Source: Diogma glabrata
Lineage: Eukaryota > Arthropoda > Insecta > Diptera > Cylindrotomidae
Direction: 5' to 3'
Length of the DNA stretch: 64,000 nucleotides
Assembly (NCBI GenBank): GCA_963693315.1
Contig: OY856187.1
Location: forward strand, 382,889,711-382,953,710
Positions within the stretch are counted from its first letter, which is position 1, and the number at the start of each line of letters is the position of its first letter. The translations under genes were made by a program, and so were the position numbers. Below the pieces are notes generated by a model. That model ran no database searches and was not told the DNA's origin. It was given only the letters and a program-made list of their open reading frames with translations. Below are positions 10,680-25,680 of the stretch, one piece after another.

Positions 10680-13600
10680 GCTCACCACTTTTAACTGGAA
10701 AACTTTTTGAGAATTCCATTTGTTTTTTTTCTCCCACAAGGAGTGTTGAACTCTTAATATATTTTCATTAAAAAAATTATCACTTCAACGCTTCACAATT
10801 ATAGAATTTAGCTGCAAGAGTCTATTTGAGGTTAAGAATTCTTATATATTCTTATTCTCCATGGTGTTTGAATTCATATCCGTTTGAATCCTTATCCGTC
10901 GTTTACAATTAATTACAATCCTGAATCCCGAACTCATATCCGTTTTTTACCGTATCCATCCAATTACAAGTCTTCGCATTCAGTCCTGTATAGTTATTTT
11001 GTGTTAATTTATGTAAATATTTATTTTTCTGTCAAAGTACGTGCCTTGATGTTTGTGATATATCGCACGTATGAAATCAAGAATCTCCACAATTATCTAT
11101 GTAGTTATTGATACCATCTAATAAGTCATGATTTGACCCTACATTGAAACTGATCTTATTAGAAAATTTACCAAAACTTATAGTCCTTGCTGATTCTTAA
11201 TGCAGTAAATCGTAAAAAACTACTTCAAATTTATATAGCCTTGTGATCAGCTATCTGTTTTTCTCTAATTTTTTAAACCACTTCGGCTCATCGAGACAGA
11301 AACTGATGCCAATTATTTGCTTCGTATCTTACAAATTTGTAAAAACTCCAGCTACCTCAAATATTATATGCATCTTTATTGCTTTTTATTACTTTTTAGA
11401 TTGCTTTTTAGAAGCAAACATTTTACAGTTTGCCTAAACCTGTTCGATCTGACTCGGACCCTACATTAATCAGATTGAACTAATTTTACACTATCAACGG
11501 GTAGATCCATCCAATATTGCTTTATTATTACCAAACTAATATTTCACTTTGAATAGACAAAATATCTAAAACCTATTGAAATAATGTTTGTACTTAACGG
11601 ATGAAGACCGGCTTGACAAATTGTGTCCCACATCTAACGCATGGCGCCATATTTTACATATACCTACACAAATTGGTTTGAATCAATACAAATTTACTGT
11701 TTTTATTTTTTGGAGAACATTTCCAAAGCACGACTAACTTTAACAAGCTCACCGGAAATCTTATCCATGTGCAACATTCGATTATCAGTATTGGCGGACC
11801 TCGTGTTCATACACTAACTTCATGGGATGACACAAAATTTTACAAAAATATTTTGATGGAAGAAAAAGCAATAATCAGAACTCACCTAATAATTTGTCTT
11901 CACAAATATCAAGCCAATTCAAAACATTCCACACCCAAGCAATTGTGCTAAATATTTCAATTGCTTTAATAATTCCGTTGGCTGATATCAACACCTACTC
12001 TCAAACATTTGAGGAGTTGCATGCCTTGAGATCAAATTTCCGACTAGTGGCAGTCTGTGAGTTCAATTATGCTACTCCTCAGCACATCAAAAATGCTAAA
12101 TTGTATCTAAAAGTTTTACAAGAAGTCGGATTTAGTTGACCAAAGAATAGGGACTCTGACAACCCCAACAATTGGAAAAACCAGGACAATCACTCAAACC
12201 ACCGAATATTATTATTACATTTAACAATTAAAATACTTCACTTACTCTATCATTTGTAATTGATCCAAATCTCTATTCTTCTTTACCAGCCAAACATATT
12301 GAATAAAATATAAATTAATACCAGAAAATATCTAATTGTTGCGCCAAGTTTACAGGCGATTGTTAAACAATATCAATAACAATATAATAAAAATTGTTGC
12401 GCCAAATGCAATGAGTTTACTTATTAGTTTGCCGACTCCGAAATAAAGAAATATGGCTACGCCATTAACGAAAACAACACAAAATACAGGAATTTTTTTT
12501 TGTCATGGTTCATTTAATTTTTTCACAAAATATCACAAAAAGAAAAAATATTTTGCGTTTATAATTCTTTGAATTTCGATCTACAATATTTATAAAATTT
12601 CAAAGATTGATTATATTTCTGAAAGTGACAGTATTGTACACTCGTGCAAGTAAATATCTCAAAAAGTTAAGAAAAAATTGAACGAATAAAATCCCATTGA
12701 ACTTACTATTTCATCAGAAAACAGACTATGTTCACATCGATAACCTCTGCTCGTTAGTACTAACATGTTAACGCAGATGTTAAAAATTGTGTGAGAGACA
12801 ACCGCTTTGTAACAAAGTGCTGCTTTTCGTCCAACTCAAATGACCGGGAATCTATAAAATAATTCAGATCTGCGATTGTTATTTGAACTATTATCATATA
12901 CTTAATTTTTATCAATATTCCTTAGTTTGTGTCACGACATCCCTCCCCCCACCAAAAAAAAAACACTTTTTGTTATTACTAATATATTCTGAGTTTCTTA
13001 CTTCTGAGTTTTTTTACGCAAAATAATTACAACAATTTTTACAATAAGAAATGAAAATAAAATATTAATCTATTTATCAAAATGTCAATATCTCGTCTTA
13101 TATTCAAATATAATATAAAACTAAAATATAACAGAAAATTTTACTTCTTTTCTAATTGAAAAAACTAGAGCGTGCAATATTTAATTATTTCATTATAACT
13201 TTAGTCAAAAAAATTAAATTAAATAATTGTACCGAGTAATTTTCAAAATTGAAATTTTAACTAAATGCTTCACGTTATTAATGCTTTTTTTGTTTGTTTG
13301 TTTTGTTTTGTATATAAACTAATTTTATATTTTTTTGTTAACTATTAATTGATTTTTTATTTCAATTTGCCTAATTGTCGAAAAAAAAAACGTCTTGACA
13401 TTATATAAAAAATATGTATTGTATTTGTGTGTTTCTTCGACTTTGTATATAATACCTTCAGCGATCAAGATGTATATTAAAATAATATACTAATGTGTTT
13501 TATATAATATATTTATTTTAATTTTTTTTAATTACACATACATCCGCCATAATAAATATCCTCTCGATTTAAATAGCAATTTTATTATTTTTAATTTTTG

Positions 13601-16600
13601 TACATAAAAACATAATTTTTTTTCTCTAATTAAAATCTTATATCAATGTGAGTGCTGTGTGTGCCTTTTATATACATATATATTTTTTTTTATTAAATAA
13701 TTAGTCAATCCAAATTAATTTATTAACAAATCTTTTCATAATTATATAATTATATTTTATTTGATTGCACGTTAACCTTGATTGATTGTTTTGATTCCAA
13801 GTGATTACATAAATCTTTTCTTTGGATAAATAAATAAATCATAAATAAATAAAAAAAAAATCAGTTACTAACCTAAAAATATTTCACTTCTATAATTTTA
13901 TAAAAAAATCTTACATCATATTTTTGTTGTTGTTTTTTTTTCACGGTAAATTTTAGAGAGCAGGACGAAAATAATAAAATAATTTTAAGTCCTTATTGTA
14001 TAACTTTTTTTTTTTTACTTTTTTCACCCCTTGAGATGCAAAGACATTTCCCTAATCAAGTTAGTTTTCCATTTAAAATGAAAATTATGGAATTTTCCAT
14101 TTTTATAATTGACATCACTCAAAAAAAAAAAATTAATTAAATTAAGATACAATTTTATTTCTCAATATTTTAGGTGGTTTGGTTAATTTTTGTTTCCCTT
14201 TGTTATTGGTATTTAGGTTAAGCTCTTCAAGGAAATTTTTTTTTATATATAAGTTTGGATATTAAAAGATTATTGGGGATAGAGTAAATTTTTGAAGGAC
14301 CAATTTTTGAATATACAATTTTTTTTTAAATCCTTTTGAAGAATAGTTTAATTTTCATATCAGTTTTCTTTGCATTATTAATCATCTTAGTAGCTTGTTT
14401 TGGATCGCGTTCTAGATGAGATGCTAAGATGTTTAATAATGTTGAGTGACTTGTATGTTCTGTTTCAAGTGTTGTACTTACTTCTCTTTTATTTTTACCT
14501 ATTATATTCACCCTAATTATTTTCTGTATCAAATTGAGCTTACTCAACCGGACACGTGTTTAAATGATTTTGTTAAATTTAGGGGTTAGAAGATTTATGT
14601 TTCTATCAAATCAATTAGTTACTGTTTCAGGATCAGATTTATTTGTGAAATATGTTTTCTGTTTGGAAAATATTAGGCACTGACATGAAATTTATCTTCT
14701 TAAGCCCAGGTCAAGTTAATCGAGTTTGCTCTTAATGTATTTTCTATAAATCGGTAACCAACTAATAAACATATCTGTTCAGCTTCTCTTAAATTTCTAA
14801 ACCGTTACATGATTTTAAGTTCGTCATTATTGATTAGCGATTATTGATGCTTCCGATTTTGTTATTGATTCTGTTTGCAATATTCTGCGTTTAATTTGCG
14901 TTTCATCGGACTGTTTCTCTTCAGGTTTTGTCAATAAGTCACACTGTTGATATTCATAAACATAAACATTTAAAACGCTGTGCAATTAATGTCCTTTTGC
15001 GTATGAGGGTAATCAATGTTTTATGCTTGTTCTATATTTAAGTTGTTTATGAGAGCTAGTGTTATTTGGTGTGAGACCTCCTTCAAATATTTTCTTGAAG
15101 CATTTTATTATATTACGGTAAGGTAAAAGTGCTATGGGCAGATGGGTTTTGATTAACATTTTTCATCCTTTACCTTGTATTGACAGGCCTAACACATACA
15201 TAAAGTTATATTTCTTCAGTTGTATGGTATGTGGCACAGTCTTGTTGAATCCAAGTCAACATCTACATCTTCCAAATTAAACGTAAACCACTTAATTACC
15301 TTCGTAGAATACGTCAAACCATTTTCAATCACTGATACGCTGTGGATGCATTTGTTTCCCAATAACGATTTTTTAATTCTCTGAACTCCAAATGCGTCGG
15401 TTTTGATGATTAATGAAGTCATCATAATGATGGTTTGGTTTGAATTCTTCATTTTTTTTTAATTTTATTCGACTATGAAACGAACGAGAAGCGTCTGAAA
15501 TAACCCTGAACTGCCACCCTGGACGGCACCATTTTTTTTTCTTCAAAAATTAGCCTACTTCTTTCATTAATATCTAAGTGGACCCAGAAAAGGCTATGAT
15601 CGTTGACTTTACTACATATTGTGAGTCCTGAGCCCCCCACACAAGACTGGTGTATCAGAAAGATGTCATTATCTGTGTTTCATAGTCAGATCGTTTGTGT
15701 TACCGAGGTGAATTTTAACTGTTAAATGTTTAATTATTTTATCCTATTTTCCACAAAATTCGATAAAATATCTAATCTATCAATATGGACGTAGTTCACC
15801 GAGTTGTAAGATACATAGTTGATTAAAAATCAGTATTTTAGTACCTCACTGTTCGATAATCGAAAGAGTGAGATATTCTACCAAACGGCAGCTCTGTTTC
15901 CGAATTCGGTCGGCTACGATTGGCCACGCATTTTCAAAAAATATTTTACTGCATGGAGACGAAATAGTAATACATCGCTCTCTAAAATATTACTAGAAGG
16001 GCCGTTTTATGGTCTAATTACGGCATACTACGGATTTCCCATGTATCAGTCGCATACAATTTTGAAGAGCAAAAGTAGTCGCTGATCTTAGCATGTTACT
16101 TACTGGTAAAAGAATTTGTGCCAACCGTATCCCTAGACTTTGTTTCGAAATTGGGGTTTCTCTAAAATCTAAGTGGAACGAAATTTGCACTCTTTGTCCT
16201 TTTTCATATCTTAAGACTTAAGTGGCCATCTTCGGCTGCTCAGTCTTTTACGAAAATCGCAAGTTGAGGTAGTTAACCTGGCCAAATGGATAGAAGTTCA
16301 CCCTGCTTCTTTAGAGCAGATGATGATTTCTTGACATCATTTTCTATATAACTATTGTTCGAATTTAAAAAGCTTTTTGAAGAGAATACTAAGCCCTAGT
16401 AGTGAATCCAGTACATCATTATTGTTCCAAACAAGAATTTAGCTACTACAGTTTGGTGCCCGGTTTTACGATGAGCTGTACTGCACTATCTTGGTTATTT
16501 GTAGTAGATTTTAATACAGGTAGACCGAATATCGATATAACGATTACCGTAACAACTTTCCAAAAACGACTACTTCATTGTCCATACCGGTTTATACTGG

Positions 16601-16865
16601 TTTTTCTCTTAATCGTTTCTCTTTTTGACATTTCTTCCAAAATAAAAAACCAAATCATTGATGAAATCAAAACCATTCAAATGTGTGTAAAATTTGTCGC
16701 GGTCCCTTAGAGGTGAATCTTGGTTCGCTTTTTAAAGTGGACATGGTCATGACCATCATATCAATTTTGTGTGAAACAGGACCGTTTAGAAATTTGGCCA
16801 TTTTTGGGCAGTTGGAATGTAGAATATTGTCACTTTTCTGTACGCTATTTTGGGGTTAAAAAACT
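10680..16865. other. AT-rich region without supported genes
   Basis: I see no coding region I can support. Short open frames at 11,769-12,139 (+), 14,326-14,547 (-), 15,216-15,452 (-), 15,819-16,085 (+) and 16,402-16,710 (+) have no recognised domain and no repeat copy in the window. A 13 bp string ATTGTTGCGCCAA occurs twice about 60 bp apart (about 12,335 and 12,395). From 13,000 to 14,340 the DNA is extremely A/T-rich and could be UTR or intron. Confidence 0.5.
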
Positions 16866-16868
16866 CGA

Positions 16869-17378
16869 TGCTTGATTCTTGAATCTTGATTATTGATTCT
16901 TGATTCATGATTCTTGATTTTTGATTCTTGATTCTTGATTCTTGATTCTTGATTCTTGATTCTTGATTCTTGATTCTTGATTCTTGATTCTTGATTCTTG
17001 ATTCTTGATTCTTGATTCTTGATTCTTGATTCTTGATTTTTGATTCTTGATTCTTGATTCTTGATTCTTGATTCTTGATTCTTGATTCTTGATTCTTGAT
17101 TCTTGATTCTTGATTCTTGATTCTTGATTCTTGATTCTTGATTCTTGATTCTTGATTCTTGATTCTTGTTTCTTGATCCTTTATTCTTGATTCTTGATTC
17201 TTGAATCATGATTCTTGATTCTTGATTTTGATTCTTGATTCTTGATTCTTGATTCTTGATTCTTGATTCTTGATTCTTGATTCTTGATTCTTGATTCTTG
17301 ATTCTTGATTCTTAATTCTTGATGCTTGATTCTTGATTCTTGATTCTTGATTCTTGATTCTTGATTCTTGAATCATGA
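16869..17378 (+). repeat. Heptamer satellite block 1, (TGATTCT)n
   Basis: About 70 head-to-tail copies of TTGATTC (equal to TGATTCT by rotation) with few variants. Because seven is not a multiple of three, all minus-strand frames give the same 7-residue peptide repeat (NQESRIK), so the open frame here is a by-product of the array. This is the start of a 4.2 kb heptamer superarray. Confidence 0.95.
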
Positions 17379-19440
17379 TCCTAAAATTTATGATTTTCGA
17401 TTCTTGGATCTTGATTCTTGGTTTTTGCTTCTTGATTTTTGATTATCGATTTTTGATTTTTGATTCCTCATTCTTGATTCTTAGTTTATGGTTTTTGATT
17501 CTTAATTCTTGATCTTAGACTCTTTGTTCTTGATTTGAGATTCATGATTCTCAGTTATTGATTCTGAATTCATGAACTTTGGTTATTAATTCTTTATTCT
17601 TGATTTTTTGTTCTCGATTCTTAATTCTTGATCATTGACTCTTGATTTTCGATTCTTCATTCTTGGGTCTTGATTCTTGATTCTTGTCTCTTGGTTGATT
17701 CTTATTCTACGATTTTTGATTCTTGATTTGTGATACTTGATTTTTAATTTTTGATTCTAGATTCTTGATTTTTGATTCATGATTCTTAATTCTCTGATTC
17801 TTGATTTTTGATTTTCAATTATTGATTTTTAATTCTTGATTTTTATTTCTTTATTCTTGATTTGTCATTTTTAATTCTGGATTTTTGGGGTCTTGCTTTT
17901 TAATCCTTGTTTCTTGTTTCTAATAATTCTTGTTCTTGATTGTTGACTTTAATTTCTTGGACCTTGAATTTTGACTCTTGATTTCGTGATTTTTCCCTAA
18001 TCTACGATTATTGAATCTTGATTCGTGATTTTTAATTCTTGGTCCTTTAATTCTTGATTCTTGGTTTTTTGATTCATGATCTTTGAGTCTCATTTTTTAT
18101 TCTTGATTTTTGATTTCCGTGATTTTTGATCTTTTGGTTGTTGGTTCTTTGTTTTTTATTTTTGATTCTTTGATTCTTGTTTCCCTGTTCATGATCCTTA
18201 ATTCTTTATTCTTGTTTCTTGGTCTTAATTCGTAGTCTTGATTGTTGATCTCTGCTTAATTCTTGATTTTATTTTTTTATCTTGATTTTGGTGATACTTG
18301 GTTTAAATTTTAGTTCTTGATTCACGATTTTACATTCTTGATTCGTGGTTTTATTGATTCTTGATCTTAAATCTTTGATTCATTGTTGATTTTTGATTCT
18401 TGGTTTCTGATTTTCGTTTTTTGATCCTTAATTCTCATTCCTTGATGATTGATTTGTGATTCTAGATTTTTGATTCACGATTCTTGATTCATGATTTTTG
18501 ATTATTCATTTTTAATTCTTTGATTCTTGGGTTTTGATTCTCGATTCTTGATTCTTGATTCCTTTTTTTTCATTTTCGATTTATGATTCTTCGGTCTTGA
18601 TTATCGATTTTTAATCCTTGTTTCTTGATTCTAATTATTCTTCTTCTTGATTATTGATTCTTATTTCTTGGATCTTGATTTCTGACTATCTATTTTCGTG
18701 ATTTTTTATTCTTGATATTTTATCCTTCATTCTTGGTTTTTCATTTTTGACCCTTGGTTTTGAATATTTGATTCATGTTTGAGTCCCATCTTTTTTATTC
18801 TTGATATTTGATTTTCGTAATTCTTGAGTTTTTTGTTGTGTTTGGTTCATTGTTTTTGATTCTCGATTCTCTGATTCTTGTTGATTTTTGATTCTCGATT
18901 CTTGGTTTTTAATTTTTGATCCATGTTTCTTGATTCTCGATTCTTGATTTTTGATTCTTGTTCTCAGTTTCTGATTCTTCATTTTATTTCTTCATTCTTC
19001 ATTTTTGATTCTTGTGTCTTGATTTTTGATTCTTGATTCTGAATTTTCGTTTCTTCATTCTGTATACTTGATTCTCATTTCTTGATTCTTGATATTCGTG
19101 AGTTTTGATTCTCGAGTTTTAATCTTTGATCCTCAATTCTGGATGCTTGGTTCTTAATTCTTGACTCTTGATTTCCAAATCTTGATTCTGAACTTTTGGT
19201 TTTTAATTCTTTATTCTTAATTCTTGAATCTTGATTCTTGATTCTTGATTCTAAATTCCTGATTCTTGATTCTGGGTTCTCGCAGATTCTTGATTCTTGA
19301 TTCCTGATTCTTGAATTATTTTCTTAATTCTTTTTTTGTTGTTCTTCATTCTTTTTTCTTGATCGTTATCCTTGATTCTGTATATTAATGAGTTTTGCTC
19401 ACTGATTCTTGATTATCGATTTATGATTGATAATTTTTTA
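17379..19440 (+). repeat. Degenerate TGATTCT-like heptamer array
   Basis: The same TTGATTC / TTGATTT words continue for about 2 kb but with many substitutions and length changes. It looks like an older, no longer homogenised part of block 1. Short cleaner runs recur (near 19,220-19,320). Confidence 0.85.
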
Positions 19441-19599
19441 TGATTGGTGAATGTTAAATTATATCGTTGATTATTGGCGATTGATTATTACAAATTGATT
19501 ATATTTGATTCATATATTATTGATAATTAAATGGTTGTGGATTAATGATTTTAAATTAATGATTCTTGATAGAAGATGGATGACTAATGATTGATGATC

Positions 19600-20466
19600 G
19601 ATGATGACGGATAATGATTGATGGATATCAGATGATCGATGATAGATGATGCATGATGGATGATAGGTGATGGTTTATTGATGATGGATGATGGATGATG
19701 GATGATGGATGATGGATGATGGATGATGGATGATGGATGATGGATGATGGATGATGGATGATGGATGATGGATGATGGATGATGGATGATGGATGATGGA
19801 TGATGGATGATGGATGATGGATGATGGATGATGGATGATGGATGATGGATGATGGATGATGGATGATGGATGATGGATGATGGATGATGGATGATGGATG
19901 ATGGATGATGGATGATGGATGATGGATGATGGATGATGGATGATGGATGATGGATGATGGATGATGGATGATGGATGATGGATGATGGATGATGGATGAT
20001 GGATGATGGATGATGGATGATGGATGATGGATGATGGATGATGGATGATGGATGATGGATGATGGATGATGGATGATGGATGATGGATGATGGATGATGG
20101 ATGATGGATGATGGATGATGGATGATGGATGATGGATGATGGATGATGGATGATGGATGATGGATGATGGATGATGGATGATGGATGATGGATGATGGAT
20201 GATGGATGATGGATGATGGACGATGGATGATGGATGATGGATGATGGATGATGGATGATGGACGATGGATGATGGATGATGGATGATGGATGATGGATGA
20301 TGGATGATGGATGATGGACGATGGACGATGGACGATGGACGATGGATGATGGATGATGGATGATGGATGATGGATGATGGATGATGAATGATGGATGATG
20401 GATGATGGATGATGGATGATGGATGATGGATGATGGATGATGGATGATGGATGATGGATGATGGAT

Positions 20467-20470
<4 letters not shown>
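19600..20470 (+). repeat. Heptamer satellite block 2, (TGATGGA)n
   Basis: A near-perfect GGATGAT array from about 19,680 (roughly 110 copies), preceded by a diverged border from 19,600. A CGATGGA variant is itself locally repeated at 20,218-20,342, including four in a row, which shows local unequal exchange or slippage. Confidence 0.95.
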
Positions 20471-20690
<220 letters not shown>

Positions 20691-20814
20691 GATGGATGAT
20701 GGATGATAGATGACTTGTGATGGATAATGGATTATGAATGATAGATGATGATAGAGTTATGATAGATTAGTGATGATGAATGAAGAATTATTAATGATTA
20801 ATAATTCATAATTG

Positions 20815-21102
20815 ATTACTGATAATTGATAATTGAAAAGTAATAATTGATAGTTGAAAATTCATAATTGATAGTTGATAATTGATAATTGATAATTGAT
20901 AATTGATAATCTATAATTGATAATTGATAATTGATAGTTGATAATTGATAATTGATAATTGATAATTGATAATTGATAATTGATAATTGATAATTGATAA
21001 TTGATAATTGATAATTGATAATTGATAATTGATAATTGATAATTGATAATTGATAACTGATAATTGATAATTGATAATTTTCATTATCAATTATCAATTT
21101 TT
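20815..21102 (+). repeat. Heptamer satellite block 4, (TGATAAT)n, with terminal hairpin
   Basis: About 35 copies of TAATTGA (rotation TGATAAT). At the right end (21,062-21,102) the array runs into a short inverted copy (TTATCAATTATCAATT), giving a hairpin. The minus-strand open frame of (INYQLSI)n is a by-product. Confidence 0.95.
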
Positions 21103-24100
21103 CCTTGTATGTTCTTGATAATTGAGATATTGAATTGGTTTTCCCTCCTTTTATAAAATAATCATGGTTTTTATTTTTATTTTAAATAAATCAATTACAT
21201 TCATCCACACTTGAATAACTCATTCAATTGCATTTCGTAAATCTTACGTAGATCGAAATATTTTAACCAAACCATCCGAAATTTTTATCTTCAAATTTTC
21301 TATTTTTAAATAATAATTTCAATTTAGATTTTGCTCGAATAAAAATAAAATTTGATCAAAAATTTAACAAACAAGCATTAGATATAAATAATTTCTTTTT
21401 ACAAAAAAAAAAAATCTACAATTGCATTAGTTTGTTACTTAACTTTGCAAAAATTGGTTTTCAACAATAACAGGAAAATTAAAAAAACACGAAACTAACT
21501 AAAATTTAGAATACACAGTGCAAAGAGAATGGTAAGCAGATAAAAAGAAAATATAAATATATGTACGAGGATTGGTTAGAAAATTAGTTTTATCTGAGAA
21601 AAGGATTTTGATGATTCGTTAACAATACTTGATGGATCAGTTCTTAATAAAAACCGGGGAAGACTATCTTCATTAAATATTTATCTTGAATTTTTATCCA
21701 AAAAAAACTTATCAGCTTCCCTTCATACGCTTATATAAATGAAAAATAATGGATTGAGAAAATTTTAAAAATGAAAATAAAAAGTTTTTCTTAAGCATAA
21801 ATAAATTGGGTTTTATGTATGTTTACGATTTTTCCGGATAGATTTTTTTTCTGTCTATCTTGTATATACATATACGAGAATATATACTTTTTGCATCAGC
21901 TGCATTGTTTTAATCTTCTTTTCGTTTTATTTCATTTTGAATTGTTTTCTAAAAACTACAATACAAAAAAAAATTAATGTTCTCTATCCACAAAAAATAA
22001 AATAGATATTAAGAATTCCAATTCAATTGCACGGGGTTATATACACCAATAAAAACTATATAAAGCATAAAAGAAAAAAAAAATCGCGGCGACTAATGTC
22101 TTCTTATATAAGATTTTCTATTTAATTAAAATAAACTGAGATACCAGGGAAAAAAATTTAATTAGTTAAATGAATTTTTTTGTTTGGTTTTTAATTTCTT
22201 TTTCTTTCTTTGCTGTTGCATTTTAAGATTAAAGAAAATGTTTTAGGTAAACAAAGAAAATAATTCATTTAAATAAGAAAATCGAATATTAAGAAAATTA
22301 TGATTCTGTGCTTGTTTCAATTTTAAAATTTTTAAGTATTTCATAAAAGGGTGGAGTGGAGTTCAAGATATTTAGTTGTCTGATGATAAGGTTTCATTTC
22401 GTTTCTCCTTTATTGTAAATAAATAAATTACTGATTTTATGTTAGTTAAAAATAAAATAATATTAAAGAAAATAATCAATTTAATTTTTTTTCTATATTA
22501 TATATATAAGGAAAATGTTTGTCGGTCCTGTTTTTTTTTTTGTTGTGATGAATATATATAATAAGTTTTTATTATTATTATTTTGTATTTAATTATTATA
22601 TTTATTATTATTATGATATTGCTTGCAAAAAAAAATAATTAAAAATAATTTATATATATATTACAAATTAAAATATAATTGTCGTATGTTTTTTATTTCT
22701 TTATTATTATATTATTATTATTATATTTAAATTGACAATGCTATAATTATTAAGAATATTAAAAAAAAGTAATAATAAATTTTGTTGGGATGGGCTGCCC
22801 GGTGTCTATTAATATTTATAAAACGAATATTAACTTTAAATCAACAATTTAAAAACAACATAACTATTTTTTTCTTATTGTTATTCATTTTTATTAAATT
22901 TAATAATAAGAAAACATAAATTATTTTTTGGTTTATATATATGTAAATGTTAATGGTTTGTGTATTTTTAATTAATTTTTTTTTCTTATTTTTTTTTTAT
23001 TTCGTATTATTTGTTTTTTCTATTTCTATTTCTGTCTGTGTTTTGGATTTTAAATTACAGTAAATAATTTTTTTTTTCTTAGAAAAAAAAACATAAGGGG
23101 ATAAGTTGGGGGTGGGTGGTAGGAGTTTTTTTTTTAATATTTTTTTGTTGCTTGTGTGCTTTAATATGATGTTACCGTTATATGATTTTAATCTAATTCA
23201 AAATAACAAAAGCGTGCACATACTAATGGGTTTTACAAATCATAATTAAACCACTTAGATTGCAAGACAAAACTTCAACACAGATATATTTGGAGACAAA
23301 ACAATATTAATTTTCTTGCTACCACTTAGTAGAAAAGAAATGAAAATTTTATATTATTTATTTGACTTTTTTTATCAGAAATACTGTAAAATAGGAAATT
23401 TTTTGTTTTTCTTTTTAGTTTCGTTTCATATTTTCTTTTTGGTTTTGTTTTATTTCTTACGCTTTGATTTTTCCGTTTTAAAAAAATTCACACTAACACC
23501 AACAATAAAATATAAGAAATAATGTATTATTTTTATTTTTATTTCTAAACTTTTTTTTTTTTGTGATTTTTATTGATATTATAAACTTTAATTTTTCTGT
23601 GCCATGAAAAATTAATAGAAATAATTTCTTCAACATATTTGTGTTACTGTTTGCTGTTGGTATTGTTTCAAAACAAGGAAAAACGAATAATCAGAAAAAA
23701 TTTATTTAAAAAAAAAAATAATAATAATATTGGTTTGCTTTTGTAACAAAAATCCTGAAAATAGACAGAAATACTAAAAAATTAAATGAAAATACGGTCC
23801 AACAATTTTGTAATTATTGTTTTCTTTTCGTTTCTATATTTCTTCTTATTATTATTATTATTGAAAATGAAAAGTTTGTTTTTTAGTTAAAGTTTTGTAA
23901 TTTTTGTTTTAGTTTTAGTTTTAAGCTTTAATTTTTGAAAATTAGGTATTAGCAAAAAAAAATGTGGTTTGGCATATAATAATTTTATTACACAACAGGT
24001 AATTTTTTTCTATTAATACTTTTGAATGAATTAAGCAAACAAATGAATTATTTAAATATTTATTATATTAATGCAATGAGTTACAAAGCTTTGAAAAGAA

Positions 24101-25297
24101 CAAGCTGCGAAGCGAACGACTATAAGTTTTTAGGGGTCCGTTTTTTATAACGAATCCTATTGGTGAATGTAAAACGTGTTTTTCAAATTATATCGATTAT
24201 CTCGTATACCATAAATCCTAGGAACCTAAAACTTGAAATCCGTATGAACGTAACATATCCTCACAAGATGACCGGTTAAAAACCAAATAAAGCCGTTTTC
24301 ATTTATTTTGCAGGGCTACCTCACATCAACGCTTGAGAAAATAATTTTTTTATAATTCACCATTTTTTGTATAATTTTAAATAACGAAGTTTTCTTAATG
24401 TTTTCTTTCCTCGATTAGCTCCGAACCCAACTGATCGAAAATCTTAAAAAGTTTAAAGTGATAGCAAAATTAGTAAGTTTTTGATAAAAAATATATAAAA
24501 GTGTCATATACTCATAATTATATTTATTAAGGGGGTGGGAATGAGAAGGGTTAAAAACATCATTTAAAACCCGGTTAAGTGTGGTGTCATTTGAAAGAAC
24601 ACCTGATTTAAGAAACATTGCAATTGTTTGCAATTTTTAGAATTTCGCGGTGCACAGTTTTTAGGTTTGTATCTTTTCGATCAATTTAGATGAGATTGAC
24701 ATATACGATGAAACATTTATTGTCGGGCAATATATAGACAACACAAGTTTAAGTAAATTATTTTTGATACTGTATTTTTTTATATTCACGAAACCCTTGA
24801 CGAGCAAATTTTATTCGCACCTGTCCGACTTGACGTCTACATTCTATTAAAAGATTTTGCTGTTTGTGTACTCAATATTTTTTTATTTCACCAGGTGATT
24901 GTGGGACTCTTTTGAACCTTTCTGTGTCTGACTTTTTTACTAAAAATATTATTGACCTTGCAAGACCTGTTCTACCGATTCTGTATTTTTGCCGCATATT
25001 CAGTCTGAATGGTCATATATTTACCAAATGGGAAATCAAAGCCCAAGATCCTCATTTCTCATGTAGACCGTGGCATTTGCACTATTGTAAATGAACTTGC
25101 AATCTGTTTAGATGTCCAAGGTTTCGCATGTTAGCTTCAAACGTTCCCTTTCGTTAGAATTATTACTCTGTATCTCCTTTATATAACTCTGTCATCTGTT
25201 GACATGAACAAAACCCAATAATTATTTTTCCAATTTTCTTCACATCGTTTGATTATTTTTCTTAAATTCCTTTGCAGTTCTTAGTAGTATGAGTCTT
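21103..25297. other. Very AT-rich region, nothing recognised
   Basis: Long A/T homopolymers, TATA runs and short ATT microsatellites (for example about 22,575-22,615 and 23,848-23,862). There are no supported ORFs, domains or shared repeats. It could be intron or intergenic DNA. Confidence 0.5.
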
Positions 25298-25680
25298 TTA
25301 GTAGCCCTTAGGGGGCCCCATGACAAATAAATAAAAAAGAGGTAGTCCTATGAGACCTGTAGTCCTACCACCCTTTGGTATTTTTGTTTTGTATAAAAAA
25401 AAATTAACCTTGCAATAGACTTTATTAGTAGGTAATCTTTCGTCCCAAATATTATTTTTGTTTTGGACAAATGCTATTCCCCTGCAGAAGTTTTTATTTT
25501 CCCCTTTTAGAAGAAGTGGAAGCTGCGCCAAGAGTGATTGTTTTTATGATAACCTCTTTAATTTCAGAGACAACTATTGATAGTTTAAGAAGTGTGTATA
25601 CACAAAGATTGATTGATTTATGACTTTTTGCCTCGCAATTGTTAAGTTTTGGAGTAAAGATGACTATCACGTTTATTCAG
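25298..25680 (-). pseudogene. Very old LINE reverse-transcriptase relic
   Basis: The minus-strand frame 25,531-25,298 ends in a stretch (KIPKGGRTTGLIGLPLFYLFVMG) with the shape of the RT motif TPQGG.LSPLL...V.G found in I/R1/LOA-type LINEs. Upstream, 25,560-25,680 shares words with the relic at 29,990-30,225 (CAATTGTTAA against CAATAGTTAA; TAATTTCAGAGAC against CAATGTCAGAAAC). Stops and indels are frequent. The call rests on weak similarity. Confidence 0.3.

Noticed and set aside
11769..12139. Two overlapping plus-strand frames, the second ending KNAKLYLKVLQEVGFS
   Set aside because: The second looks somewhat protein-like but has no recognisable domain and no second copy in the window. A protein search would decide.
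15216..16710. Frames at 15,216-15,452 (-), 15,819-16,085 (+) and 16,402-16,710 (+)
   Set aside because: 60-100 codons, no domain, no codon or splice evidence; within chance for this length of sequence.
16856..17209. 117-residue minus-strand frame of NQESRIK heptads, coiled-coil-like
   Set aside because: It is the translation of the (GAATCAA)n array; a 7-base repeat gives the same peptide in all frames and lacks stops by chance of composition. The short frame at 18,773-18,982 is the same.
20816..21097. 93-residue frame of INYQLSI repeats
   Set aside because: By-product of the (TAATTGA)n heptamer array.
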